A stretch of DNA of 45,864 bases from Stereocaulon alpinum (GCA_018257865.1 JAEUBA010000145.1:1-45864); one strand, 5' to 3'; positions 34,144-45,792 are shown, counted from the first letter of the stretch. Notes: generated from the letters alone by a model not told the origin. Numbers and translations: made by a program.

Positions 34144-35958
34144 TTATTGGAGCAGGACTTTACATCCATCCGCGCTGGATAGGAAGATGGTTAGATTCTG
34201 CCTTTCCTGTCCTATTGGTACAATTTTCTCATCCGGCGGTAATCTGAGGTTTGGGAATGTCTGTAGTATGCGCACGACAGCGCAGGAGGCTTCCATCAAT
34301 GCAAAGTCCTTACCAAGACAGACTCTTGGGCCTGCGTGGAATGGGATATAAGCCCAGCCGATGCTGTCGAGCTTACCGTTCTCCCATCTCTCGGGGCGGA
34401 ATTCCATAGCGTCTTCGCCGTAGAGGTCTTTGCGGCGGTGTAGATAGTAGGGTAGGTAGCCGATGCCATTGCCTTTACGGATTAAGACAGGGGATGTACC
34501 GTCTGGACCACCGCCTCTGGGGATGGTGGTACGTTTTTGAGCTATGCGGACGTTTATTGGGACTGATGGGTAGAGGCGTAGTGCTGGGTAAGGATAATTG
34601 ATCAGTAAGGTCTCGCCGAAGCGCAAAAGGAAGTCAGTGGAGTAGAAAAATGCTTACTCTCATTCAAAACGCATCTGAGATAAGACATTCTTTGGATGTG
34701 GGCTCTGGTGACTTCCTGTGAGGAGCCTATGATGGAATCTAATTCTTGGCGAAGACGAGATAAAGTTGACGGGTGGCGGACGAGGAGGAAGCTGATTTTG
34801 ATTGGTTAGCCTTACAGAAACTTCTCGGGGTACGAAGTGTTTTAGGAGATGGTTAAAGATGCATATACTTACAATGTCCAAGAAAGCAGGCATGCTGTAG
34901 TATCTCTACCTGCTAGCAAGACATTGACGAGTTGATCACACACGAGCACCGGATCTTTGAGTTCAGAGTAGAGGTCTCGAATAAACTCATAACCAGTCGA
35001 GGTTTCCTCCGCTTTTTCTTTGTCTGTCTCCTCTAGAGCTCGCTTGACGAATCCACCGGCAAAGTCTTTCACTGTTTGACAGGAAGCCCTGTATCTCTTC
35101 GTGTTCCATGCCCAGTAGAAGTCCTGGAGACGGATCCTCCAGGAGCTGACCCATGATGCATAATCGAAACGCTTTGCGAAAGTGTCCTGGTCTTCATCTG
35201 CAATATTCTTGGCAGTCTGGCCGAAGAGGAGCGCCGTGGTCGTGGCCAAGGTGAAGTTGTAGAAGTGTGGTTGCAAATCTACCACGCCAGTCGAAGAGGA
35301 GATTTTAGAGATGAGCGTGCCGACATGCTGGTTAAAAGCCTTGAGATCCTGGTAATGGGCTTTTAAGAACGGTCGACGCAGCATTTCTCGGGAGTGCTTC
35401 CAGGCGGGGCCGTCCTGAACGAAGATACCCTCGCCAATGAATGGAAGAAGAGCATTACGCCGAGAGCCCATCCCCCAATCTATTATTTTGTTAATGAGTA
35501 ATTGGCCATTCTACAAGTGTAAGAACGACGTACCTTCGAAGTTCGAGGAGAGGATACTTTCTATATTATCCGGGTCAAGGGTTGTATAGCCCGTACTACC
35601 TAATAAAGACATCGTCCAATTTGACCCAAGCTCGTCAATATGTGGCTGTTGGAATGCAAAGAGCCTTCTATTCGAGGCATTGATGTACTGTGCTTTGAGC
35701 ACATCGAGACCTAGTGGCCACTTCGTAGGATATGCGGCTTCCATGGGCTGACATCCATGCTGAGCAGCATATACCATGTCGGCCTGTCAATACGGTCATC
35801 ATTTGCCTCATATTTTAAGACGTGCTGCTTACTTCATACTCACGCCGTCGTAGCACATAGTTGTAGGTCAGATACCCTACCAGTAATACTGATACAATGA
35901 CAAGAACATTGATCCCATTCTTGAGATCCCCCAGAGTGTGAAAGGGAAAGACTGCCAT
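34144..35958 (-). CDS. Cytochrome P450 monooxygenase, CYP52-like
   Basis: Predicted CDS complement(join(34144..34583,34658..34791,34873..35479,35534..35783,35833..35958)), 518 residues; four introns of 74, 81, 54 and 49 bp, all in phase. An N-terminal signal anchor (INVLVIVSVLLVGYLTYNYV) places it in the ER membrane facing the cytosol. Diagnostic motifs are AGRDTT at 315-320 in the I helix, ETLR at 372-375 (ExxR), FRPERW, and the heme loop FHAGPRVCLGKD with Cys461. The overall pattern resembles the CYP52 group and relatives, which hydroxylate alkanes and fatty acids at or near the terminal carbon; that substrate is inference. No other biosynthetic genes flank it, so it does not look like part of a secondary-metabolite cluster. 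It is an apparently intact enzyme. Confidence 0.92.
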
Positions 35959-37134
35959 CTTTCCACAAACGGTACAACTTTGCACGACTAGCAAATTGAC
36001 TAGATCACGTAATTTGGGATTGGGAAAGCCCCAGACTCAGCGCTCTCGAATCTGTCTCTCTCCCTCTTTTCATATAAGTAAGACGTGGTATCCAAATGCT
36101 TTTACATTCAGCTCTCCTGAACTCTGTCGCCAGGATTCGGGAATTTACCCAGTATCTACCGTAGAAACCCCCTTCGAAGATTGGAGGCTTCGAAGGACGC
36201 GCCCCCCCGATCCCGATCTAATCCCTTAACCTTTCGGCTCCAAGTCACGTCATGTGCGCAGGCAGAGGCATTGACTAATTGTCGTACAGGAGTTCGCTAC
36301 GATCTTGAGATACTGGCCAGAGGTATCGTAGGTTGGTTGTCAGGTCTAAAGCACTTCAATCCATCGTAGTTGAGGTCATACAAATGCCAAGCCTAGTTTC
36401 ATATTGAGCATGGTGCAGCGCCAAGTCGCGCTAAAGGCCGCCATCGTCGACCGGGTTGTCAATAGGCACGGCTCATTAGACTTCTCCCTGATGCAGCACC
36501 GAGCATCCCCACCTATTCTACATAATGACTTGATGATGACTTGTACGATGCAAGGAAAATGTCTTCGTTTGCAGCAGTCGCCGCGATAGCTACTCTCTGT
36601 CAGTGAACCATGATGACTAGGAGAAAGGCAATGAACCCAGAAGAGATTTGGGCTACAAAGCCTCACAACCTCTCAGCGAAGACACAAGAAAGTCTTTTAG
36701 ACCGGGAAAATGCTATCAGTCAACCGATACGTTGAGATAGATTCTATCTCGCAAGGGGAAACGGTAAGTTGTAATGCTGCTCACATGCACGTCAAACACC
36801 TTACAGGAGACGTGCACTGTAATCAATTCCATGTGGTAGTCAGGCTTCCCATTGTGGCTGTCGTTTGAGCAGCTCCACTTTCTCCACTCCTCCTTTGCAT
36901 GGCTTTCTTCGGACTTTCCCGTTCGGTCGTCAGATCCTCGTTTATGAGCACACCTACTGCGGTGCACGACCTGCATAGGTGAACCCCGCACAGGGCATAC
37001 TCGGTCTACTATGTGGAGTACATACAGCCAAGATGTCGCTAGAGCGTATAATTGCTTGCCTATCCCACTTGACACCCGGCAACCAAAGGACCATCTACTA
37101 CAGCTACTCTCTATCAGGGTACTCGCTTGTTATC
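35959..37134. other. Intergenic, P450 promoter side
   Basis: About 1.2 kb between the P450 start and the small secreted protein start. Open frames are short on both strands. I see no gene, repeat or RNA here. Confidence 0.5.
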
Positions 37135-37425
37135 ATGAAGATCTCTCGGGCACTACTCTTCCTTCCTTTGGCTGTGGCTATGCCAGCCCTTCGTGGTCTA
37201 GGTGATATCGAAATCACTATCGAGCTCAATGGAAATGTAATCTCCGTTACCGACGACAATGACTACTACAGCTGCCTGGTAAAGACGTACCCACCCGGCT
37301 ATAACGATTGTCCAGCCGGTTATGTAAGCCATATTGATCTCCTAGCTCGATGTGATAAGACTGATGCGGTTTGCAGGACGCCGTTCCTATCAGTGAAGGG
37401 GTATGATAGCTACTCTACGAGCTGA
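37135..37425 (+). CDS. Small secreted cysteine-containing protein
   Basis: Single exon, 96 residues. The ATG at 37135 is chosen because it opens a classical signal peptide (MKISRALLFLPLAVAMPA); earlier in-frame codons look untranslated. The predicted mature part has four cysteines (47, 59, 73, 80), an even number that could form two disulphides, and is acidic with many Tyr and Asp. No family is recognised. Size, secretion and cysteines are what candidate fungal effectors or cell-surface peptides look like, but nothing here shows a role. A GTATGA donor-like site at 37400 leaves open a further exon that would change the last residues. Confidence 0.6.
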   Translation: MKISRALLFLPLAVAMPALRGLGDIEITIELNGNVISVTDDNDYYSCLVKTYPPGYNDCPAGYVSHIDLLARCDKTDAVCRTPFLSVKGYDSYSTS

Positions 37426-38764
37426 GCGCCTATACCCAAACTTACAGCTCCCTAGAAAAAAACCGCCTGCTGCACCAAGAACAAACCGGACGATGATGTT
37501 CTTGTAAGATAGCTCTCTAGCTTGCGATGAATGGTACTGAAGATTGGGTAGCCATTGCCGCACGAAAAAGTGTTGTCCCTTATGCATGACAGCAAGGTGT
37601 CGAAGAACTGCCACTGACCCAATCGTCTCTCTCGTTAGGACCATTCATTGATGAATGTTCCAGCAGAGCTCTGATATAGGAAAGGGCATCCGGCAAAATA
37701 CGCGGTTTGTACAGCAGATGATTTAGTCACATCGAAGACACTTTGAAAATTTCTCTCTACCTTTAAACAACAAAATTCCATACCTCGAATCGAGATTTTG
37801 CCTGCGTGAAGACTCAAGCTATAGGCCCAGTGATGGCGTTATTCGTTGATGGCTAAGTTTGCTCTCTCATCCGCCATGTAGACGATATCTCCGAAAATTC
37901 ATGATCCACTGACCAACTTCACATACTCGCAATGCCTCCTGTACCCTCTCATACTTTCAGCACGGATCATTTATCCTACAATCGCACAAGACTCTCGCCG
38001 AGAGACTGTACCTTCCGACACAAAGAGAACCCCACGCACATCGAAACACTTGTCACAAACAACCAACCACCCCTAAACCCCCAAAATGTACCACCACCTC
38101 ACCTCCCCACCCCCCAAATCCCCTCCTCCTTCTTCCCCTGCCGTGCCTCCCCCTCCCCCTCCCCCTCCTCCTGCCCCTCCCCGACTTCCCATCCTGCCAC
38201 CACATCTCAAACCACATCTCAACTATCTCGACAGCCTCTTTATAAACATTCTGTGAGCCCTGTTATGCACGTATGGAAGAGAGTGTTTGGAGGGACTACG
38301 AAGGGTTTATTGGCGATTTTCTTGATGAGGGGAGGGGGATGGAAGTGAAGGAGAAGGAGGGGAGGAGAAAGGGAGAAGATATCACTATCAAGGGCGCCCA
38401 AGGCGTCTCAGATACCACATCATTGCGTATTCCATGAATCGCTACAACGCGCCTAAGAAAGACTCACCGCTTCCTTAATTGCTGAATCGAATTGTATATG
38501 TATGGGCGTTAGACGATTGGCAGTTCAAAGGCCTTGCACGTCCAGTGAATGTATTTATGAGCTAGGGGACAAGCAATTGATGGGCTACCTTTCTATCTTG
38601 TACGTGAAAAGGATATGCTCTAAAACCGGAGCATGAAAAACATAACATGAGAAAAGAGCTGCTATTCTCGCCAATCGCCTTTCCGGGTTTGTAATCACAC
38701 CATGAGTAGGCCTGAAGCCATAGAAACGCGCATGATCGTATACCTCGAAGCACTTCAAGCTCCA
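37426..38764. other. Intergenic with a C/T-rich tract
   Basis: About 1.3 kb. The part at 38085-38190 is extremely rich in CCC/CCT and can encode proline runs in more than one frame: an ATG at 37932 opens 138 codons and another at 38085 opens a polyproline frame of 57 codons. Neither resembles a known protein and both are explained by base composition, so I do not call a gene. Confidence 0.45.
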
Positions 38765-40183
38765 CTAACACCATCCTAATCCCGACGTATCCTTCTCCTT
38801 CGCATTTTCGCCCAGTTCATCGTAGGCCCAGACGTCGAATTCGTTGCCGTAGATGTCAGTTCTGTCGTCGAGATTTGGGAACATGCGATAGTAGGCTTCG
38901 CTAGATGTGTCGGAGCGATCGGAGTCTGAAGAAGACGAAGAAGGAGAGGAATCATCCTCTTCTGAGTCGTCGTCATTGTCTTCTGAGTTATCGTCGTCTT
39001 CTGAGTCCTCGTCATCGTCTTCTGAAGAAGACGAATCATCTTCGTCCTCCTCCTCTTCTGAATCATCATCATCTTCGTCCTCGTCCTTGGCAGCTTTACG
39101 CTTCTTCTCCTGTTCAGCTTTGCGCTTCTTCTCCTGGTCCGCTTTACGCTTATTCTCCTGGTCAGCTTTACGCTTCTTCTCCCGGTCGGCTTTAAGCTTC
39201 TTGTCTTGATCAGCTTTACGCTTCTTTGGGTAGACACTATTGTCATCCGGTGCCCATAAATTGATCTCGTAGTCATCATCAACTTCCATAGTCGGGGTCC
39301 CGTCTGACTTCTCGAACACCCCGGTGCGATCTGTCACCGTCATGGTGTCGTAACGAATGAATGTCAAAGGCAGCCATATATGCTGGAGGAGGTAGTCACG
39401 GCTCCTTTCCTCCAATGGAGGCAACGCCTCCAGGGCAAAGTCCTCATTGATCGATCTGGATGTGTACTCATTACATTCAGCGAGGTCCTTGCATAGTTTC
39501 TTGAAACCGGCAGCAGCGACCACTATCTCGGTCCTCGCGTCGTCATCTACCCCAGGAAAAGTTGGATCGAGAGAGTGCTTGATACGAACAGGGCACGGTG
39601 GTAGTGTCTCATCGTTTTCGACAACATTGAATCTAACGTATCGAAGCGACTTGGCAAACCACAACCATAGACGATCGGCATGGTTGAGCGAGACGAGGAT
39701 CAAAAGGTTGTTATGATAGAGTACTGTCCGTGCTGCTTGATAGATTGCGTTGTTGACGCGCAAGAGGGCTGTTTCGAATTTGAGCGTATACTGTCTTTGA
39801 TCGGTCCAAAAGTCGTCCGAAAAGCCACTGAGGCTCCGTCTTCTGGCATTCCTCTCGTCAAGTAGGACAGCAAAGATCTGACGTTGGATTTCGAAGGGTA
39901 GCTTGTCTAAGCGAGGGGTTTCTCTGACAGCAACGGGCGGGACTGGCGTAGGTGAAACAGCACGAGCAATTATCTCACTTCGCAGGGTCATATGATGAGT
40001 TCCCTTGATACGAGGTTGAGATGGCTTGGCGACCCGACGTCTGGGAGTCTTCATCGAACGGGCACCTTGCTTGACTTTGCTGGCAACAGTTTGGTAACGT
40101 GGAGGGGACTTGTAGTAGTCAATCTTCAGACCACGGGTGGTCATTCGAGTGTCTTCGTTGATGTCGTTTAAAGCGACACGCAT
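38765..40183 (-). CDS. F-box-like protein with Lys-rich tandem repeat and acidic tail
   Basis: Single exon, 472 residues. A basic N-terminus (RSMKTPRRRVAKPSQPRIKG) precedes an F-box-like helix segment at about residue 93 (LDKLPFEIQRQIFAVLLDE), followed by a body with LLRVNNAIYQAARTVLYHNN, a pattern common in large families of fungal F-box/2EXR-type proteins. Then comes an 8-residue repeat, consensus KKRKADQE, five to six copies (DNA 39091-39226, 24-bp unit), and a long Asp/Glu/Ser tract (about 38910-39090). The repeat resembles nuclear-localisation sequence. Function is unknown; a role in ubiquitin ligase recruitment would be the F-box reading but is inference. Start at the first ATG. Confidence 0.65.
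   Translation of the reverse strand: MRVALNDINEDTRMTTRGLKIDYYKSPPRYQTVASKVKQGARSMKTPRRRVAKPSQPRIKGTHHMTLRSEIIARAVSPTPVPPVAVRETPRLDKLPFEIQRQIFAVLLDERNARRRSLSGFSDDFWTDQRQYTLKFETALLRVNNAIYQAARTVLYHNNLLILVSLNHADRLWLWFAKSLRYVRFNVVENDETLPPCPVRIKHSLDPTFPGVDDDARTEIVVAAAGFKKLCKDLAECNEYTSRSINEDFALEALPPLEERSRDYLLQHIWLPLTFIRYDTMTVTDRTGVFEKSDGTPTMEVDDDYEINLWAPDDNSVYPKKRKADQDKKLKADREKKRKADQENKRKADQEKKRKAEQEKKRKAAKDEDEDDDDSEEEEDEDDSSSSEDDDEDSEDDDNSEDNDDDSEEDDSSPSSSSSDSDRSDTSSEAYYRMFPNLDDRTDIYGNEFDVWAYDELGENAKEKDTSGLGWC
39091..39226 (-). repeat. 24-bp coding tandem repeat (KKRKADQE)n
   Basis: Between five and six imperfect 24-bp units lie within the coding frame of the F-box-like protein. Unit length is a multiple of three, so gain or loss of copies keeps the frame. 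Confidence 0.85.
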
Positions 40184-41418
40184 GGATGGATAGTGAGGTG
40201 GCGGACAAGACCTATAGTGGTTCAGTCAGTGTCTACAATCACTCTAAAGACATGTTCGATGAGAGGCTGAATACTTACCATTGGTTGTTCATGGTAGCAG
40301 GAATTGGACAGCGTAGACTGAGTTTAAGATTGAAAGATGAGTCAGATGACAAGCCGTATGCCTTTCACATGTCAGCTGGCTGTAAGTATTTTGGTAGAAA
40401 GAGTAGGCTACCTGGAAGTCTTCGACCTTGGTGGTGACTTGCCGATATATATTTATTCTATGCAAAACGTCGACTGAACCGCGCCTACTGATAGGAGTGA
40501 GGCAGAGTGTCGAATGGTGTTATACTTCCTAAATTTAGCTGGCCGCAAACATGCAACAGAACATAGTATCCTACCTAGAACCCTCCGTACTTCTCCTTGA
40601 CACACTGTCGAGTTCGAGGGCTATTGTTTCAGACGCGTGGGACGTGTTTGGTATAAGGTGAGGTGAGGTGATGAAGCGAGTCAAAAAGATGGTGTTCGTG
40701 AGAAATGACAAGGTCTCGGCGTGGTTGTTTCAAGGCACCCAACAAAGTTCCTTACTCCAGTCTTTGTTCTCATATAACGAATCGAGACTAAGAAGAGTGT
40801 TTTGAACGAAGTAAGTCCACAATAGAAGAAGTTTGTGTGGGAAAGAATCTTCTAGGAGGGACGCTGAGGAATTGTCACTTCCCGGTCGGACTTCGGCTCT
40901 GTGCATATATCAAATAATCACGCGACCACGACAACGCCAACACTTGTGTGCTATGCAAGACATCTGGATGTTATCTTCATCGGTACCACTGACAGATCCC
41001 GTCATACTCAGAGAGATCTTCGATCTGATCGAAGGTTGACCTATTAGATTGTCTTAGCTTCGAAAGTGCGTTCAACATTTAAACAAGCCATCCAAGATAC
41101 CAAGAAAGACGGAGACAATCTAAATCTCGACCCTCATTGTGTTCACATCAAAGTTATTCGATGTTGAAGAACTCGCTTTGTCCTGACAATTACCATTGTC
41201 AGTCTTCCTTTCGTTTCTTTTCTTCTTTGACATTAGGTCCTTTGAACAGAAAGCTTGCTCTGTTCTTATATTGTTCTCGGCTTGCTTTGCACCCTCCTCT
41301 CACAACGTTTGCACGGTCAGCATACAGATATCAAACATCACACAGCCATTCTGACACATTGGGTCCGTCAGCAGATTTCGAAGTTTGCATAGCAAGCCTC
41401 CAAAGCGAGCCGAGGATC
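40184..41418. promoter_or_regulatory. Divergent intergenic region with kinase leader
   Basis: About 1.2 kb between two start codons pointing away from each other. The plus-strand frame of the kinase is open upstream to 41137, with an ATG at 41161, but 41190-41300 is T/C-rich and Cys/Phe/Ser-coding in the manner of a 5' leader. A small open frame of 83 codons at 40186-40437 has no recognised product. Confidence 0.5.
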
Positions 41419-43065
41419 ATGTCTCCATCGTCGGATACCTCTATTAACTCTGTCAGCATCTTCACTCCCGAACTTACCCTCATAACTAAGATGCTCGGTT
41501 TGAGCACGAGCGATGACAAACCAGCGAGACAACAACAAGAGACAAACTCCATTCCCCCCAACGAAATGAAGTTCGCCTACTTAGTCTCATCGGAAGGTAT
41601 AGAAATAAGACAGCCGCAGATGGATGACCATTGCCTAGGTGTCGACGAGGCCTTATCGAAACGTGGAAGCCCATCGTCGATTACAAGCTCCAAGACTGAC
41701 GGCAGTGAAATCGAGGTCAGCACTATACTTACCTGCCCAGATCCAATCGTTGTTGAAGAAGCTGACGATGATGAAGTGGTTCCCTCGTTATTCGAAAGAC
41801 GAATGAGAAGCCTCCCCAAATCAGCAACTGAGCTGAATGTTGATCTTTGTTCCTTGGTGGGGACGCCTGTCTCGCAGTCGGACGGCAAGAACATTGAGAA
41901 ATGGACCCTGGCAGACGAGGGCATAAGCTCGAAAGCCTTAGGAGTCTGGGCCAAACACGATTACCCTCCTATCGATCCGAAGTATAATATCGTCAAAGAG
42001 CTTGGGTTTGGTGGAGAAGGGTACTGCTCTCTCGTGTCACGTCGAAGCGACAAGCATCTATTCGCTCTCAAACAAGTCAAACGGCCTCAGCTAGTCCACA
42101 CAAAACCGATCGAGGTAGTCGTGCAAGCGCTGTTCGAGGATCGACATGAGAACATTATTCGACTTCATCACTTCGAGAGCTTTACTGAGAGTCCCTTGGT
42201 AAGATTCTATTTTGAGTACTGCAATGGTGGAGATCTGTGTGGTCTGATAAATGATTACAGAGAAATCAACAGCTACATCCCGGAGCTTTTCATTTGGAGG
42301 TCCTTCGTGCAACTAGCCAGCGCCTTGGAGTTTCTGCATCGCGGCTTCGACCGTAGGGTCAAGAACCGCGTTGGCGTGGTCCATCGAGATATCAAGCCTG
42401 AGAATATCTTTGTGCGCCGTCCAGCAAGTGAGAACGCACACCCGACCGTGGTACTCGGAGACTTTGGACTAGCCACCTTCCAATTTGCCACATACGAGCA
42501 TGTCGGCACTGATCTATGGCAAGCACCGGAGACACCCAGAAAGACACCTAGAGGGGATGTCTGGGCCCTAGGTGCTGTGATTCATACCATGCTACACCTT
42601 AGAGGTCCGACAGTCGAGCTCTTCGAGGACGATGAAGAGACTGGCATCAAGAAGCGGACTCTGATCAAGCGCGTCATTGAGGACGTCCCTGAGTATTACT
42701 CTTCGGAAGTTATCGACATGATGCTGATGGCCTGCGAACCCGAGCAGAGCAGGCGTGTCAACTCCAGCCGACTTCTCAATGTTCTAACGGACTTCGTGAA
42801 CGAATATATTCCGCAGTTCCATGCACCGTATGTGAATGCGGAGTTATGGCCATTGGAGGATCCAGCTTTGGAAGGTTCGCCAGAGTCACAACGCCTTGAC
42901 AACGGCGCCAGAGAGGGCAAAATACTCGCTCGAGGGGTTGGTGATATGGTAAGCGACTCGCCAATTTATGATCAGATGTACTTCATCGAAAGGCTGGAAC
43001 TCGAGTTAGAGAAGCTGAAGGAAGGTACGCCCCCCGCACCTTTTCAGATAAGCTCGGTGCTCTAG
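41419..43065 (+). CDS. NIMA/NEK-like Ser/Thr protein kinase, divergent
   Basis: Single exon, 548 residues from the ATG at 41419; an upstream in-frame ATG at 41161 would give 634 residues, and I prefer the later one because the extra part looks like leader sequence. An acidic, Ser-rich N-terminal 185 residues precede a kinase domain: glycine loop GFGGEGYCSLV at 196-206, Lys218 in FALKQVK, HRD at 322-324, DFG at 348-350, then GTDLWQAPE. All catalytic residues are present, so it should be active. The insertion between the alpha-E helix and HRD (LEFLHRGFDRRVKNRVGVVHRD) and the ENIFV style suggest the NIMA/NEK group or a fungal-specific relative. The C-terminus ends in a Glu/Leu-rich helix. Pathway unknown. 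Confidence 0.75.
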   Translation: MSPSSDTSINSVSIFTPELTLITKMLGLSTSDDKPARQQQETNSIPPNEMKFAYLVSSEGIEIRQPQMDDHCLGVDEALSKRGSPSSITSSKTDGSEIEVSTILTCPDPIVVEEADDDEVVPSLFERRMRSLPKSATELNVDLCSLVGTPVSQSDGKNIEKWTLADEGISSKALGVWAKHDYPPIDPKYNIVKELGFGGEGYCSLVSRRSDKHLFALKQVKRPQLVHTKPIEVVVQALFEDRHENIIRLHHFESFTESPLVRFYFEYCNGGDLCGLINDYREINSYIPELFIWRSFVQLASALEFLHRGFDRRVKNRVGVVHRDIKPENIFVRRPASENAHPTVVLGDFGLATFQFATYEHVGTDLWQAPETPRKTPRGDVWALGAVIHTMLHLRGPTVELFEDDEETGIKKRTLIKRVIEDVPEYYSSEVIDMMLMACEPEQSRRVNSSRLLNVLTDFVNEYIPQFHAPYVNAELWPLEDPALEGSPESQRLDNGAREGKILARGVGDMVSDSPIYDQMYFIERLELELEKLKEGTPPAPFQISSVL

Positions 43066-44765
43066 TGTAGAGGACATTACGCAGTCCTTCACGAGAACTA
43101 CAATTAGAAGATGTTTGGCGAACCCTGTTCAATGTTCAAATTCCAGATAAAGCAGTTGTCCTCAATTCATTTGCATCTGAAAACTCTCCATCAAAGTGAC
43201 CGGCTATTTCGGTGATTTGGAAACAGTGACTAATGCTCATCAGTGCAGCAAATAGATTATTGCAGTGCTTCTGGGCTCCAATCTTAATTCAAGCTACTTC
43301 GGGGTCTGTCATACGTTTCTGACCGGATAGCATGATGCCAAGGTTCAAATGTCTGAGCTGAAATTGCCCACATCGATGTCTAGGTGAGCAGTCGCGGACG
43401 ATGGTCAATATTCAAAAATTCCACGCAAGCAGTGAGCTCAGGCTGATGTGATCCATCACCGGCGAGTCCTGGACAGCTCAGTTGATGATAGCTTCGAACA
43501 CCGGGATGCTTGCTAGATATGCGATCAATCATGCTGATATCAAGCTAGGACTGAGAAATTCTCAAAGATCTGTGCGTCTCATATGGCCTTGATAGGAGAG
43601 CTCTTTGTGGTACAGACCTTTTGGTCTCGCTTTCTGTTCAGAGCTTATTCGCAAATCGCACAGATTAGGAGATACTGAAACGATGTGATAAGCCGGACTG
43701 CGGAGAAGAGCAAAAGAGAAGCGTGAGGCCGCTGATGCCAAGACTGAGGCTCAGCCGAGGCGAGCAAGATAACGCGCTAAAATCACCCAACGCGTAACGA
43801 CGCGTCCGGCCTTGGAATAGCTCAAAGCGCTGGATTGAAAACCTCCACATGGATCGTGATCATGGACGATGACTTTGACCTTCTCTGAGGGCGTTATCTG
43901 CCCTTGTGCGTCATGCATCATTCAATTCGTACCATCGTGCCATGACCATCTGCTGGGAAGCTCCACCTTAAACGAAGTTATTGTATTTTGCCTTCTCAGG
44001 GGCTCTTGACATGTCATGGTCGCAATTCGAAAGTAGAAGAGCTTTGCAGGCAGTTAAGGAGACTAACGGTATGGTTGCATGGGGTAGCGAGCTGAAGCCC
44101 CTGGCCGCTTAGCCCATAGGGAAGGATGTCGAAGCACTGACCGCAGACAACGAGACCTTACAATGACTCTGTGAGCTACTTCGAGGCCTGTAGTCTCACA
44201 TTCCACTCTGACAGGCCGGAACTGGGTTTCCACGTGTAATTGACATTGCTATGACGATCAATGACTCCCTGTTTCAAGAAATCAAACAAGGGTTCTCGGA
44301 TCGATGATTCTTCAGCCAAATGCGTAAGTAACGAAGTCTTTTCTCCCTAGCCTGCTTCACAAAAGCTATCAGATCGGTCGATGCAGAGCTGGGCGAGACC
44401 TAATTGGTCCGCTGGGCTTGGAAAAAGCACATCAAACTAACGCGTAGTTTTGTCGGGAATTGCTCTAATGTGAACTAGCGCCGTTCGAGCCCGTGTGACC
44501 CGTCCCCCAAATGATGACTCTGTCCTTCCCATCCTTCACCTTCCACCTTCACAGTCTGGTACCAACGCGTTGCGATCGCTTCGCAAACACCATCAATCGC
44601 TGCAGAGTGTCACTGCGATCACGTTGCTACAGCTTTCGGCAACGCGCCGTCCAGTGCGCGCTTTCCAAATCGCCCGGCGCAAAGCTTCCCGAGTTTTACA
44701 AGCTTTACAACGGTCTTAGGCAGGAGCTCTGTGAACTCAGACGAAATCGCCAGTCTTGTGCAACC
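43066..44765. other. Non-coding interval
   Basis: About 1.7 kb with only short open frames on either strand and no repeat, tRNA or recognisable remnant. The frame of the next gene is open from an ATG at 44511, so its translated part could begin earlier than assigned. Confidence 0.5.
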
Positions 44766-45560
44766 ATGCTCCTCCCATCAGCAATCGATTGTGTGCCTTT
44801 CCTATACTCGCCACGATCTTCTCACATGCATGCCGCAACCATGCTCTCGCCACCGCCCACCTACCATTCTCCTACGTCGCCTACATCGTCCAATATCTAC
44901 GGCGCATGTCGTTCTCTACAATCTCTCATCACCACCAAAATTCCCGCTACAACCTCCTCCATCTCAAAGCCATCGCGAGCCCCACCACAGCTCGCTAGTC
45001 CAATTACGTTCACATCACCAAAACAAGCGAGGTCACATTCCAGAAAGTCGCGAAAGATCGCGACACCTCAAACACCACCGCGCCCATCAAGAAAGCGCCG
45101 TAGGTCACTCAGCGATGACGACGGTCCATCCTATGACAAAGAAAACATCAGCACCTCCAACCCATCTACACCCAAGCGCCAACGTCTTTGTCCTCCCTCA
45201 CTACCACTGGGTCTCGAGCGCGCGGACTTCGATGCGCTGCAAGAGCAGGCAGCCAAGATACCGATACCAGTCACACCCGAGAACCGTCAAAAAGACGGCT
45301 CACCAGATGAGGCAGTTGAGTCAGAGTGGTGCTCCTCAGACGACAGCGCTCTCGTTTCAATCATCCTACGCAAGCTGCAACTCCGCCAGAGCGACTGGGA
45401 CGAATGCGCGCAGCGTCTTGGGAAGGGAAAGGACAGCATCGGCGAGCGTTGGAAGCTCTTAGTTGGGGACGGCGAGGTGGGCTTGAGGAGAGGCTCTAGA
45501 GCGCAGAGACGAGGCAATGTGCAGAGGATGGTGTTTGGGAGCCCCCTGAAGCGACCATGA
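44766..45560 (+). CDS. Nuclear protein with Myb/SANT-like segment, unknown function
   Basis: Single exon, 264 residues from the ATG at 44766 (context CAACC-ATG); in-frame ATGs at 44511 and 44841 are alternatives. The N-terminal half is Ser/Thr/Pro-rich low complexity. Basic clusters (RPSRKRRRS, PKRQR) suggest nuclear import, and a KEN motif (DKENIS) could be a degradation signal. Near the C-terminus, SALVSIILRKLQLRQSDWDE followed by AQRLGKGKDSIGERWKLLVG looks like a Myb/SANT helix-turn-helix, with spaced Trp residues. Homologues in other fungi are expected for this kind of short hypothetical protein, but I cannot name a family. An overlapping frame of 243 codons on the same strand is treated as a shadow. 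Confidence 0.55.
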   Translation: MLLPSAIDCVPFLYSPRSSHMHAATMLSPPPTYHSPTSPTSSNIYGACRSLQSLITTKIPATTSSISKPSRAPPQLASPITFTSPKQARSHSRKSRKIATPQTPPRPSRKRRRSLSDDDGPSYDKENISTSNPSTPKRQRLCPPSLPLGLERADFDALQEQAAKIPIPVTPENRQKDGSPDEAVESEWCSSDDSALVSIILRKLQLRQSDWDECAQRLGKGKDSIGERWKLLVGDGEVGLRRGSRAQRRGNVQRMVFGSPLKRP

Positions 45561-45792
45561 TAGGATAAGAAACAGAACCACTGGCGCCCATGCATCGTTT
45601 GCATTGAGGGTTGTCGAGTCATTCGGGGAGGAACCTTTGGTGAGTATTGAATCGCACAACCATAGATAGACGCATCGGGAACCGGAGTACAAGATACCCA
45701 TCTCATTCTCATGCATATCACCGTTAAGGACTCAGACATACTATAGATAGAATACTACATTCCTCACTCCCATTTTCAATCTTCGTACTTCG

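Noticed and set aside
37932..38348. 138-codon proline-rich open frame, and an overlapping polyproline frame from 38085
   Set aside because: Both arise from a CCC/CCT-rich tract, have no recognisable domain and overlap each other.
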